From positions 12,408,501 to 12,472,500 of the forward strand of contig CM061106.1 of assembly GCA_030770545.1 (NCBI GenBank): a stretch of 64,000 nucleotides of DNA, in the 5' to 3' direction. Positions 33,791-44,346 of the stretch are shown one piece after another. Below the pieces are notes generated by a model. The model saw only the letters and a list, made by a program, of their open reading frames with translations. It did not search any database and was not told where the DNA came from. This stretch comes from Macropodus opercularis. Taxonomy: Eukaryota; Chordata; Actinopteri; Anabantiformes; Osphronemidae. The number at the start of each line of letters is the position of its first letter. Position 1 is the stretch's first letter. Made by a program: the position numbers and the translations under genes.

Positions 33791-34079
33791 GAGGAGGAGC
33801 ACAGGAGCAGCCTGACAGCCTGGGCCACTCAATGTCAAAGTAAGACACTAATGGTTCCTATTGTAAATGTTTGTGGCAGCCACCTGACGACAACGTGACC
33901 AGCGGTGACACGACAACCATGTGTGTGTGTGGTGTTAAGGTCAAGGAGGACGAGGAGGGTGTGTGTCTGTGTGGGAGGAGCATGTGTGTGTGTGTGTTAG
34001 TACCAACAAGCTACAACTGCGCTATATGAGCGCACACTGAGTGTTTGACGCCAAGCTGCTGTTAGCAGCCGCAACGAAC
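33791..34079. other. Spacer with GT tracts
   Basis: No gene. Short GT-rich tracts occur at about 33920-33995. Confidence 0.4.
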
Positions 34080-35250
34080 CACAGCTGGGACTGGAGGAGA
34101 CAGGAGTCGGCCACCAATCGTAGGGTCGGCGGTTCGATTCACGGCTCCTCTGGACTCAAAGCTGTTCCCAGTGAATGAATGTGTCTAAAAGTGCTACGAG
34201 ACAGGAAAAGACAACATTAACCTGTATTGATCCCACACTGGGGAAATGTCCACGTTAACGCAGTGTAGCGAGAACAAAAGACTAGAGGGTCTCATGTACC
34301 ATTTAAAAATGTAAAAGTAGAAAAGTATTGCGTCCGTAAGTCGACTCAGTGACCACCGCTACTGGCCGGGTTTGGAAGGCTGGTTCGCCCATGACGGGTA
34401 AGATCCCACCTCAAACCCCGGGACGACCTAAGGCAGGCACAGTCACGATAACCTGGGAGGCTGTTTTCTCTGACGCGCCAGGCACATGCCCCCAAAACAC
34501 GACAACACGGAGACGGTGGTGGGTAGGGCCGCCATCGTCTCTGTGCCAAGTGGTGTTCAAAGGAACGGGCAAAGGAACGTGTGAGGGAATCCAACAACAG
34601 CCTCTTAGCCGCTAGTGGTGCGTTAACATGGAAGGCTGGTTCGCCCATGACGGTAAGATCCCACCTCAAACCCCGGGACGACCTAAGGCACAGTCACGAT
34701 TGTTTGAAGTCAGGACTTACGAGCCTCAGGAGACAGGAGTCGTCCACCAATCGTAGGGTCGGCGGTTCGATTCCCGGCTCCTCTGGATTTTGATTGACTG
34801 GACTGACTATGAGTCCACTCAGTGGCCTCCAGGTTTGGAAGGCTGGTTCGCCCGTGACGGGTAAGATTCTTAGAACCCGGAGGCACAGTCACGATAACCT
34901 GTGAGGCCGTTGTTTCACACTAGGCACATGCCCCCAAAACATGACAAGTCGGGACTTACAATCCTCAGGAGACAGGAGTCGTCCGCCAATCGTAGGGTCG
35001 GCGGTTCGATTCCCGGCTCCTCTGGACTCTGGTTGATTTGTTCTTTAGACACTGAAGGCTGACAGTTGTTCCCAGTGTGTGAATGTGTCTCAAAGTGCTG
35101 CATGAGTCCACTCAGTGACCTCCAGGTTTGGAAGGCTGGTTCGCCCGTGACGGGTAAGATTCTTAAAACCCGGAGGCACAGTCACGATAACCTGTGAGGC
35201 CGTTGTGTCACACCAGGCACATGCCCCCCAGCCCAGCCTGCTCCCCCAGC
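34080..35250 (+). repeat. Tandem dispersed-repeat cluster with B-box-like motif
   Basis: Two modules recur. Module 1 (near 34100, 34735 and 34975) contains GGAGACAGGAGTCG, CACCAATCGTAGGG and GGCGGTTCGATTCCCGGCTCC. The last holds GGTTCGATTCC, a perfect match to an RNA polymerase III B-box. Module 2 (near 34370, 34630, 34830 and 35125) contains GGTTTGGAAGGCTGGTTCGCCC and ACGGGTAAGAT. The units are 200-370 bp and 85-95 percent alike by eye. No cloverleaf or clear A-box can be formed, so this is a SINE-like or satellite-like repeat and not a tRNA gene. A short LINE-type tail (TGTATTGATCCCACACTGGG) lies at about 34225-34250. Confidence 0.7.
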
Positions 35251-35394
35251 TTCCTCCATCAGAGTGACTGTGCTGCTGTGTTTGGTAGTTTGGTGTCATC
35301 AGGTGCTCGCTAACGTGTTGTCAGGCGTCTGCCTCGTGCATTTATAGAAGAAACCTTTAACTGGTATAAGGCTGCTCCTAAATGAATGGACTGA
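35251..35394. other. Spacer
   Basis: No feature seen. Confidence 0.3.
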
Positions 35395-35800
35395 ACTCAA
35401 GTTCAGTGGTGACGTTTCTAGACTGGCTGCTACTGAGGAGCCTCACTGCTGCCTCACAGCAACAAGGAGCCGGGTTGGATTCCCGGGTGGCCCAGGTGCT
35501 TTTCTGTGAGGAGTTTGCATGTTCTCCTCGTGTCGGTTTCCTCCCACAGTCCAAAGACATGCAGTCAGTTAACTGGAGACTCTAAACTGAGTGACTGTTT
35601 GTTCCTCTCTGCCTGTATGTGGTTCTGTGATGGACTGGCGACCTGTCCAGGCTAAACCCTGCTGCTCGCCCACATAGAAAGTTAGAAAGGTGCTTTATTC
35701 AAGCCACAGCACAGCGTCCAGCAGAAACCAGTGACAGCTGGGACAGGCTCCAGCAGCCGCCACCCTTAAAGCGGGTGAGCGGCTGAAGATGAGTGCCCCC
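35395..35800 (+). repeat. Common teleost dispersed repeat
   Basis: The blocks GCCTCACAGCAACAAGG, GGAGTTTGCATGTTCTCC, TCCCACAGTCCAAAGACATG, GACTGGCGACCTGTCCAGG and GACAGCTGGGACAGGCTCCA occur in the order known from a very abundant repeat of fish genomes. A ~55-bp stretch (about 35675-35730) interrupts it. A minus-strand fragment of the same repeat is at 61655-61745. Confidence 0.75.
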
Positions 35801-35856
35801 TTCCTCCCTCCCTCCCTCCCTCCCGCCTCAGCACCCACTTCACTCTCCAGGTGAGT

Positions 35857-35945
35857 GACCTCTGCTGAGCCGTCCACCCCTTCAGGGAGGCGGCGGCTCA
35901 TCGGGATGTTACCTGTGTTGTTCGAGCCACGGGAGTCACGGTGTG
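35857..35945. repeat. Inverted repeat arm 1
   Basis: This arm (GACCTCTGC...GAGCCGTC, then GGGATGTTACCTGTGTTGTT) is a diverged reverse complement of 38395-38485, about 2.5 kb away. Both probably belong to one dispersed repeat family inserted in opposite directions. Confidence 0.5.
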
Positions 35946-36254
35946 AACATAAAGGTGTCAAGGTTCCTGGGGTGAGTTGTACTGACTGTACCCTACATGA
36001 GTGGAGGCCAGGGGTGTCGTGGACCTCTCTGTTTGGTAGGTCTGCACGGTTTGGTCCAGAAGAGTCTGGTTGTTAGTGTAGAAGTTGTAGGTGAAAACTT
36101 AGGTAGTTCAAGTTGTTATTCAAGCCACGTTAGGGCGTCACTGAAGGTGACGTGTACATTCGTACTGAAATGTGGAGATTTGTCAATTTCCATGTTTGTA
36201 CTTGTAGGTTTGATCAGTGTTAGGTTGTTTTATTATTAGCATTTATTATATTAA

Positions 36255-36425
36255 TATATACCTTGTTTATTTTAGTGACTTATTTATCTTAGTGGCTTGT
36301 TTATTTTAGTAAGTTGTTATTTTAGTAGGTTGTTTATTTTAGTTGCTTGTTTATCTTAGTGACTTGTTTATTTTCGTAAGTTGTTATTTTAGTAGGTTGT
36401 TTATTTTAGTAGGTTGTGTTTGTAG
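36255..36425. repeat. AT-rich minisatellite
   Basis: About ten imperfect units of 15-18 bp around GTTTATTTTAGTAGGTT. Confidence 0.75.
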
Positions 36426-38394
36426 GCTGAGTTACCAAACAGAGCGGTCAAAGACTAATTTCCAAATTCATATCTACATTTTACTAAATCTAGGTGTTTA
36501 ATTAATCACCTGCCAATTTCTAAATTACCTTTTATTTTCTGGTATTTACATCTGGATCTGACACACAACGTAGAAGACAGCACCTTTGTTCAAACCCACA
36601 CGTGTTTTAACTACAGTATCGTAGTAATACATCCACTAGACTGAAGTGAATAGAATATTAACACGTATCGTTCACATATAAATACTCATAAATACTAATA
36701 CAGTAACTGCATTCAGCCTGTGGCTTCACCAAACGTTAGCTGTGTTTGCTTGTGATGCTTTTCCAGGTTTGACCGTAACCTCTAGCAGTTGCTCCCTTTA
36801 CATGTTTATTGTTTGAAGGTCTAACAAACCTGTCAGTCACATGTTCCAGCACTTTCACTCACATGAAACACGGGTGGGTTCTGACAGAACGTGCTCTCTT
36901 CTAAGTTCTGCATCAGACTCAGATGTAAATATCTGGAAGTATGATTCAAAGCAGAATCGTGACCTGGTAGTTGTGAATGGGCTCCATTGGTTAATGAGGT
37001 AATGAACTGAGTTGGATAAAGGAATTAGCTTCGCTGTTTCGGCGGCCGGCCACCTGCAGTGCAGTCCTTACATTCTGCCTGGGCTACAGAACACCTGTTC
37101 ACACCTGACTCAAAAATCAAATGTCACCACGAGGCACCTGAAAACCTCAGACGGAGGTCAGGGTTCGGCCTTTGGGTTGCGTCACTGGGCGCAACCACGC
37201 TCGTATGGCACCACAGTGAAAAGGGGGTCTGGGCCGTCAGCTTAGCGCCACCCGGCGGTCGTTGGGAACCGCCTCCGGGAGAGGCCATGGAGGAGGACTG
37301 TTGGTCGGCCTCCAGAAAACAGACGCCGGGACGGAGACGCTCAGGGGTGGAGTCACTGAATTACATTTTTTGGTTAAGTACTGATCAATAGTTTGACTTC
37401 TCATCCACACAAGTCATAAACAGTAACTTCACTTTATGACAACCCATGATTTCATTTGACAAAAAGATTTACGGTTGCTCCAAAGTGTAAAGCTTAGTTG
37501 GGAGCAAGTCATTTTTAATTTCCCAGTATGATTAAGACAAATCTATTGTATAGTGTCTTTACTCCAATCACTGTGTGCATCTCCATAATTAAAAACACAG
37601 TGTTTGCCTTTTTCTGGCAGTCTATGATCACAGTGCTTAGCAAACGCTGCCCCTCAGGTCGCTGCAGTGCAGAAATACCAGTTGTAATGAACTGACTTAG
37701 TTCCTCCTGTTTCTATTCAGTGTCATTTCATCCAGGAACAGCACTGGGAACTTTTAAGCACAGTAAAAACTGAACATTTCACTCACTCTAATGTAGAAAC
37801 ACACATCTAGTGTATTGCACAACAGTAGCATCTTTTTCAGTGCATCACCTCCGAGTCCCTCGTTTCTGGGAAAGTCTGTGTCAGGGTTGAGGCGGAGGAG
37901 AGTTCGGCCAATAGTCGAACCTCAGATTCAGGAGGAACGGCGGTGTGAGAATGGGCTCCTCCAGATCTGAGGCCATCGTCCCGACCGGAAACGGGCGGCT
38001 AGTTGTTGTTAGAGGACGCTTCCTGCTCCAAGTGCAGGAGTTAAGCATCTTTTGGTCTTGTTCACCAGCGAGAGAACGAGCGCGAGACTGACGGACGGTG
38101 GAGGAGGGGCTGAGCCCAAGGGCAAAGCTCTCAGTTCACCCGTCGAGCTACGTTCCTTCTCTCTAAGGTCATGACCTTTGATTCATGACCAAAAGAACAG
38201 GCCGCGGCTCCTCCACGTGTAGGGGAGCGGTGGGGTTAGGGTAGAGTTGGGGTTTGCTGACGGCTCGGCATCAGGTTTGGATGCCTCCTGGATCCCTTCC
38301 AGGTCAGGGATTCCAGGAAAGACCCGCGGGAAGAGGCCTGTGATCCCCCCGGTGATCTGGGGGTGGCCAGCGAGTGGGACTGGGGTCAGGGCCA
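36426..38394. other. No gene seen; GC-rich patches of probable dispersed repeat
   Basis: GC-rich, CpG-containing stretches at about 37020-37350 and 37860-38160 lie in AT-rich DNA. They have the look of dispersed repeats, but I cannot name a family. Short frames in them show no domain. Confidence 0.35.
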
Positions 38395-38485
38395 CGGTGA
38401 CCAATTGGAAAACTCGAACAACACAAGCAACATCCAGGTGGGCCTCCGCCTCCCTGAGGGGGCCAACGGCTCTGCAGAGGTCAGG
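38395..38485. repeat. Inverted repeat arm 2
   Basis: Diverged reverse complement of 35857-35945; shared blocks include AACAACACAAGCAACATCC and CCGCCTCCCTGAGGGGG. It lies directly before the hairpin minisatellite. Confidence 0.5.
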
Positions 38486-38519
38486 GGTGGGGGGCGAGGT
38501 GAGGGCGAGGTGGGGGCTT

Positions 38520-39275
38520 GTGCTCCTGCTCCTCCTCCTCCTCCTCCTCCTCCTCCTCCTCTCCTCATCTCTCTCATTGAGCTCTCTTCCTCCTCTGTCT
38601 CCCTCACTTTGTGCTCTCCACCTCCCTCTCTCTCTATGTAAGGGAGGGAGAGAGGGAAGTGGAGAAGGAACAACCCCCTCTCCTCCCCCTCCCTCACTTT
38701 GAGCTCTCCACCTCCCTCTCTCTTTCAATGTGAGGGAGAGAGAGAGGGAGGTGGAGAAGGAACAACCCCCTCTCCTCCCCCTCCCTCACTTTGAGCTCTC
38801 CACCTCCCTCTCTCTTTCAATGTGAGGGAGAGAGAGAGGGAGGTGGAGAAGGAACAACCCCCTCTCCTCCCCCTCCCTCACTTTGAGCTCTCCACCTCCC
38901 TCTCTCTTTCAATGTGAGGGAGAGAGAGAGGGAGGTGGAGAAGGAACAACCCCCTTCTCCGCCCCCTCCCCTCACTTTGAGCTCTCCACCTCCCTCTCTC
39001 CCTCCCTCACATTGAGAGAGAGAGGGAGGTGGAGAAGGAACAACCCCCTTCTCCTGCCCCTCCCCTCACTTTGAGCTTTCCACCTCCCTCTCTCTTTCGA
39101 TGTGAGGGAGAGAGAGAGGGAGGTGGAGAAGGAACAACCCCCTTCTCCTCCCCCTCCCTCACTTTGAGCTCTCCACCTCCCCCTCTCTTTCAATGTGAGG
39201 GAGAGAGAGAGGGAGGTGGAGAAGGAACAACCCCCTTCTCCTCCCCCTCCCTCACTTTGAGCTCTCCAGGTGGAG
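38520..39275. repeat. Minisatellite whose units form hairpins
   Basis: After a (CTC)n tract at 38530-38565 come about seven units of 90-94 bp. Each unit contains CCACCTCCCTCTCTCT, a short spacer and AGAGAGAGAGGGAGGTGG, which are complementary and give a 16-18 bp stem. These are separated by CCCCCTCTCCTCCCCCTCCC-type pyrimidine tracts. The purine/pyrimidine asymmetry also permits triplex DNA. Confidence 0.85.
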
Positions 39276-39349
39276 CAACCCACCTTCTTTCTCCCTCATT
39301 GTAAATAGTTATAAAAAGACCCCCCACATCAAGCTCCCTACCTCTTTAC

Positions 39350-39700
39350 TCCCCCTCCTGGACAATGAAGCTCCCCTCCTGGACAATGAAACCCTCTCCA
39401 GACAATGAAGCCCCCCTCCCCTCCTGGACAATGAAGCTCCCCCCTCCTGGACAATGAAGCCCCCCTCCCCTCCTGGACAATGAAGCTACCCCCTCCTGGA
39501 CAATGAAGCCCCCCTCCCCTCCTGGACAATGAAGCTCCCCCCTCCTGGACAATGACGCCCCCCCTCCTGGACAATGACGCCCCCCTCCTGGACAATGAAC
39601 CCCCCCGACAATGAAGCCCCCTCCCCCGCTGGACAATGAAGCCCCCCCCCCCCCGACAATGACACCCCCCTCCTGGACAATGACGCCCCCCTCCTGTATA
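39350..39700. repeat. C-rich minisatellite
   Basis: About 17 units of 17-22 bp around CCCCTCCTGGACAATGAAG, with variation in the length of the C run and GAAG/GACG alternation. The minus strand carries runs of four to ten G. Long minus-strand frames (LSRRGG, LHCPGG repeats) are by-products. Confidence 0.88.
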
Positions 39701-40827
39701 TAGTTAATAAAGTTAGAGCATGACTGGCTTGTTTCCGTGGCTTCTTTCTTGTGGTGCAGCTTCAGCTCAGGCTCCAGGTGAAACACTAAGCAGAGCTTTA
39801 AGCAGAGCTGCTCTATGTTGGACTCTGCTCGTCTGCAGAGCTTAAAGTCAGACGCCTCTTGGTTGAAACAGAAACGTCTCTTCACAGCACACGGACTCTA
39901 ACCCTGGGATGATCTTCCACAGTGTTTGCATTAACGCTTGGACTCTACAGATGAGCCTAAAGAAACAAATCTAAGGGTCGTGGTGGTTACAGTGGCCGAC
40001 GGTTGTAATATTCATCGCTAATAACCATGTGCCCCGACTCCATCTTAACATGACAAGACTGGTGTAACGATATGTTGGCGACAAACAAAAAAATGACAAA
40101 ACAAATAAGAGCAAAGACTTTTACTGAACTCAGTACAAATGGTTTTAAGACTAAAATACAAGGAAGCTTCAGACCCAAAAATATGGTTTCACAGGAATCT
40201 GATTCCTGCTCCATCACACATCCTGTAAACACAAGGAGAGGTGTATTTTATCATCGTCGTCATAGCAACCCTAGATCCTCTCCCACTGAATCGTTGTCGT
40301 CGCGTTTATGGTTACTGTGCGTGTCTACTGTTAGTGTTGTAGCTTTTGTTACTTCAAGGATTCTGCTTTACAGGGTATTTATATATTATATTAAAAGGCA
40401 GATTGTCTGCACAGATCTTTTCAGCATCCCTTTACATTCCCTTGACTTAGTGGGACTTAAATATGTTTAAATGACACTGCTCATTGGGCCAAGGGTGAGG
40501 TGCATCCTGAACGGGTCCTTGGTCTGTCTCTAAGACATTCACACCTACCTTTAGAGTCCCCCCCGTGTTCCTCTTGTCATTGTCAAGTCATTGCTGCTGA
40601 GCTTTAAAGGGACACTAGGCTCAACACAGCTATGACTCTTAGTCAGCCTGGCTACAGAGCTGAAAGAAACCTGGGGTTGTTTTGATTTTCCTCAATTAAT
40701 GATGTATGATATGAGCTTCTAGCAGCACAAAGTGCTTTTTATGTAGTATTAAACTGTCTTTCCATGCTGGGCAGGATTCACCTCATTGGTTGGACGCCAT
40801 TGTCTTTCTAGTTTCAGGGTCCTGTGC
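39701..40827. other. No gene seen
   Basis: A 132-codon open frame at 40072-40470 has no recognisable domain. An X-box-like sequence (GTCGTCATAGCAAC) lies at about 40257-40270 within it. Confidence 0.35.
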
Positions 40828-41523
40828 TTAAGGCTGCGGATCTGAGTTGGACCATGGAGCCAACTTGCTCTGATTCACTGGCTTCTCCTTAAATCTGACA
40901 ACAGCATCATCAGATAAACATCTGCTGTAGTAGAACTTCTTTCCAGCTGTTGTCAGGTGTGTTATGGTCAATTCAACAGTTAGTGAGAAATGGTCAGATA
41001 ACAGAGGGTTTTGGGGGAGAACTGCAGTGTTGAGACAGTTACTGTCAACATCTACATGAATGTTAAAGTCGCCCACTACAATCACTTTATCTGTGCTGAG
41101 GACTAAGTCACATAAAAGCTCTGAACATTCAGTGCAGAACTCTGAATATGGACCAGGAGGACGGTAGACGATGAGAAACCAACTGGTTTCTGGGTTTTAC
41201 AGGCTCAGAGTGAGGCTCTAATGAATTAGAGCTGTTTAGGTCTAGGAGTCATTAATAGATCTGAGCTATAGATGCTGCTGCTCCTCCACCTTTACCTGAG
41301 CTTCTAGGAACATGATGGTTGATGTGACTGGTTGGAGTCGACTCATTCAGACGAACGTATTCATCCTGCTGCAGCCAGGTTTCAGTGAGACTGAATAAAT
41401 CTATGTGGTGGTTATTGATCAAGTCATTTATTAACAGACATCTGATATTTAAGAGAGCACATTTAATTCTTTTATTGTTACTTTGTTCTGTCTTGATGTT
41501 TATTAAATTCCTGTGAATCGCTC
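40828..41523 (-). mobile_element. L2-like LINE endonuclease fragment
   Basis: The minus strand encodes pieces of an exonuclease-endonuclease-phosphatase type endonuclease of an L2-like LINE: NDLINNHHIDLFSLTETWLQ (about 41360-41440), then VVGDFNIHVDVDSN (41040-41085), with the catalytic Asp/Asn motif, and LLSDHFSLTVELTITHL. An internal deletion joins VDSN directly to a later segment. Frames are broken. The 3' part of this family is at 18.8-19.5 kb. Confidence 0.8.
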
Positions 41524-41650
41524 TGTCATTGTCAGAGATGTTCCAACTAAGACGGATTCAGTCAGACACAGAGTAAGGTTCAAATATTTAAACATGAATT
41601 TATTCTCAGTGGTGAGATGAGAAATATGCAAAGGCAGGCAAACGAATCAC
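41524..41650. mobile_element. LTR fragment related to 28623-29129
   Basis: TGTCATTGTCAGAGATG, GGTTCAAATA and ACATGAATTTATTCTCAGTGG follow the start of the LTR at 28623 in the same order. It abuts the L2 fragment, so the LTR probably inserted in or beside it. The right limit is unclear. Confidence 0.55.
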
Positions 41651-42120
41651 ATCATTTTAAGGACTTGATCTGTGTTGATAAGAACATGAGCCCAACTAGG
41701 CTAAGTAACATAGTATTTCTAAAAGCAGCTCTGTTCACTCCCTGAGTCATTACATCACAGTGGGGGTAGAGACTTGAAGAAAATGGGTCCCACACATCAG
41801 GCACACGTTTCCAAGCATGGAGCTGCTGAGGAGACCAACTTATCTTCACAAGTTTTGTTAGATACAAAACAACAACCCAAAACCAAATGAGCTAAATAAT
41901 GACACATTTCTGGAAACCTGTTGAATTATCAGCGTGCGCATGATGTACCCACAATAGGCCAGACCTGGTGAGGTCAAAGGGTCACCAAAGGTACGTGAAG
42001 GCTTTTCTGTCAAGTCTATATTCTACATGTTCATCTGTCAGATGAATATGAGTCCTCGGATGTAACTACCTGGAAATAAAAGCTGAAATGTCGGTGGCGC
42101 TTCTTCCAGGTGAGGTTGTC
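41651..42120. other. Probable further repeat sequence, unassigned
   Basis: No gene. Some of this may continue the LTR family. The stretch at 42050-42120 (CTGGAAATAAAAGCTGAAATG) belongs to a dispersed repeat seen in other fish genomes. Confidence 0.35.
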
Positions 42121-42214
42121 TGAGAGTTGAATCACGGTAACTGGACGTCTTCCTTTGCAGCAGATCTACGACTACTGCAAAGGAAGACGTCCAGTCGTCA
42201 TGATTCAACTTTCA
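42121..42214. repeat. 94-nt near-perfect hairpin
   Basis: Positions 42121-42163 pair with 42172-42214 across an 8-base loop (ATCTACGA). Of 43 pairs only about six mismatch, and there is an uninterrupted 21-bp core (ACTGGACGTCTTCCTTTGCA plus G). It is part of or next to a dispersed repeat, so a foldback transposon end or a retroelement hairpin is the likeliest origin. A small-RNA precursor is possible. Confidence 0.7.
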
Positions 42215-42476
42215 CACAGGAGCTGAAACCTTGCAAATGTAAAGGACTGTTCTACACAGGACAGTGCTCTGAAATAAAAATCTATAGATAACATGTTTAG
42301 CACTTCCCATCAACATGTTCTAAAGCTGTTTAAGTGGTTTAAAGCGCTATTACAATTAAACATGGAGGGAAGAAAGCACATCTGCTATAATACACAGTGT
42401 GACATGAAGAGTAACTACACAAACCGAAATAATACCAATATTATAATTATATGTGATTATTATATAAAACTACCAG

Positions 42477-42720
42477 ATAGATAGATAGATAGATAAGACT
42501 TTATTAATCCCGCAGTGGGGAAATTCTGGTGACCCAGCAGCAGCAGAGAAAAAACAGTTGGAAAAAAATAAAGAGTAAAAATGTGTTATACATTATATAC
42601 AAAAAGAAAGAAAAAAATGTACATATCTCAACATAAACATAAAGTGCAAAAGTGCCAAATAAAAAAAACAACATACATGCAAACATGGGCACCGCACGGC
42701 ACACATCACACTATAAACAT
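42477..42720 (-). mobile_element. LINE 3' tail with (GATA)n
   Basis: On the minus strand the sequence ends with a motif like TTTCCCCACTGCGGGATTAA, a TAAAGTC step and TATC repeats (42477-42495). This is the usual 3' end of 5'-truncated teleost LINEs. The A-rich stretch to about 42720 probably belongs to the same copy. Confidence 0.6.
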
Positions 42721-43454
42721 GCTTTACAGTCATGTTGGTGTGTTGTGGAGTCTTATTGCCTCAGTCCTGCACATTATTCTAATAAAGATAACTGTCCAGT
42801 CCTCTGCCTCCTTTTCCTACAGGGTTTCAGTCACAACCTCACCTGCTCAGTGTTTCCAGCGTACAGACCTGCTGGTCACGTCAGGAACGGAAGAAAAGAA
42901 ATGAACGGATTATAAAATATGCACAGTATGACATGAGACCAAAGTCCTCTCAGTCGCCCACTAAACATTCTGAAGCACTTCCAGCTCAAAACCATGATTT
43001 CATCTGTACGTCTTTACACATGAACAGCCCTCACAGCACAGACCTTCATTCATATCACCTCAACAATGTGTCCATGTCCACATGTGTCGATCACAGAATC
43101 ACTGATGAAACGTGGCCTAAACTCACAGAGCAGCTGGTGATGGAGATGGAACATATAATACAGTACGTAACCAGATCAGTACGGCCGCTGGAATGAAAGC
43201 ACAAAGCCTGACAGACGATAGAAGAGCAGCTGAGTGTGTCAGTAATAGTTAATAAGCAGTGATCCAGAGAAATCTGACAGTAACTGTGTATTTAAAACAC
43301 ACAGTTACTGAACATCTGCACTAAACAGCTGTAGCCTCCACAATAAAAGCCTTAGATATGATCATCAGTAAATATGTTACATATTAAAATAAAACATTCA
43401 CATTGAGTCCATTTCATTTGTGTTTTCTAATGAAAGTTAATAGATTTATTGTGT
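42721..43454. other. No gene seen
   Basis: Short frames of 87-107 codons show no domain. Confidence 0.35.
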
Positions 43455-44346
43455 ATGTGACACTCGATGATGTACCCGCGACAAGCCGCTCATATGGGGA
43501 GAGAGGCCTGAAGGTGGAAGAGACAGAGACACACACGTTACTCTACTAATGCTACAGCAATGAAGTCATCAATAATAAACAACAACAATATCATGTGGAA
43601 CATTAAACATACGTGTGCTCTGAGGAGGCCGGTGCTGCAGCAGGAGACAACTGTGTGGTGTCTGTTCCAAACACAGAAACTCAGTTCAACACAACAAATA
43701 CATATATAATACACATATTCCAGCTTTAGCCCCTGGAACTTTGAATCTATGTCCTTGTGGACTCACACCTGGATAACGTCTCCTATATATATATATATAT
43801 ATATATCAATATACAATTTGGTAGTTTCATCTGAGAATGCATTTTGCAATTCAATATCAAAAGTTTCAATAAAAGCTTAATCAACTGCATTTGGAAAAGT
43901 CACTTTTTACTAATGATTTGCTATTTGAACTACGAGTCTGATAAGATGAAAAGTAAAGCGACAATAAACTTTCTCTCTCTTTGAAAATGTCTAGAGGGAG
44001 TGAAAAACTGCTTTTGTAACACGAGTTTTTTGATAAAATATTATATATGTATTGTTACATTATTATATTAAAAGCATTAGCATAGCACAGTACAACATGT
44101 TTGCTAACGCTAGTCCGGGCTGTACAAAGAGCAGAAGCTAACTCGGTCCTTTGCTCTGTTCAGCCGTCACTTACATAAAATACCAGATTTCACCGCTTTC
44201 TCGGTTCCGGAGCCCAGATGCGACTTTACGAACCGGCACCAAAACGTAACCGGTCCAGACTAAGATGTGGGCGATCTACGCTGGTGCCTTTCTGAGCTAC
44301 GCTAATACACAAGCTAGCGCTAGCCACATTAGCCGCTAGCCGTTAG
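43455..44346. repeat. Segmental duplication, copy 2
   Basis: Nearly identical to 23728-24708 in direct orientation. It includes the exon-like blocks upstream of the USP cysteine box and the GC-rich GCTAGC stretch, but no USP catalytic exons follow. A TA tract (43783-43806) replaces about 100 bases of copy 1. Confidence 0.85.

Noticed and set aside
33285..33848. Long minus-strand S/P/F-rich frames (157-187 codons) in three frames
   Set aside because: All three frames stay open at once because of the purine/pyrimidine minisatellite, so they reflect repeat composition.
34735..34790. tRNA gene at the GGTTCGATTCCC motif
   Set aside because: No A-box, acceptor stem or anticodon arm can be formed around the B-box-like motif.
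34080..35250. CRISPR-like repeat-spacer array
   Set aside because: Repeats are long, unequal and diverged, in a vertebrate genome with transposons; no cas genes.
38183..38728. 181-codon minus-strand frame and its plus-strand counterparts
   Set aside because: They run from a dispersed repeat into the minisatellite and are low-complexity; no family matches.
39346..39885. 179-codon minus-strand frame with LSRRGG and LHCPGG repeats
   Set aside because: By-product of the C-rich minisatellite; neighbouring frames are also open.
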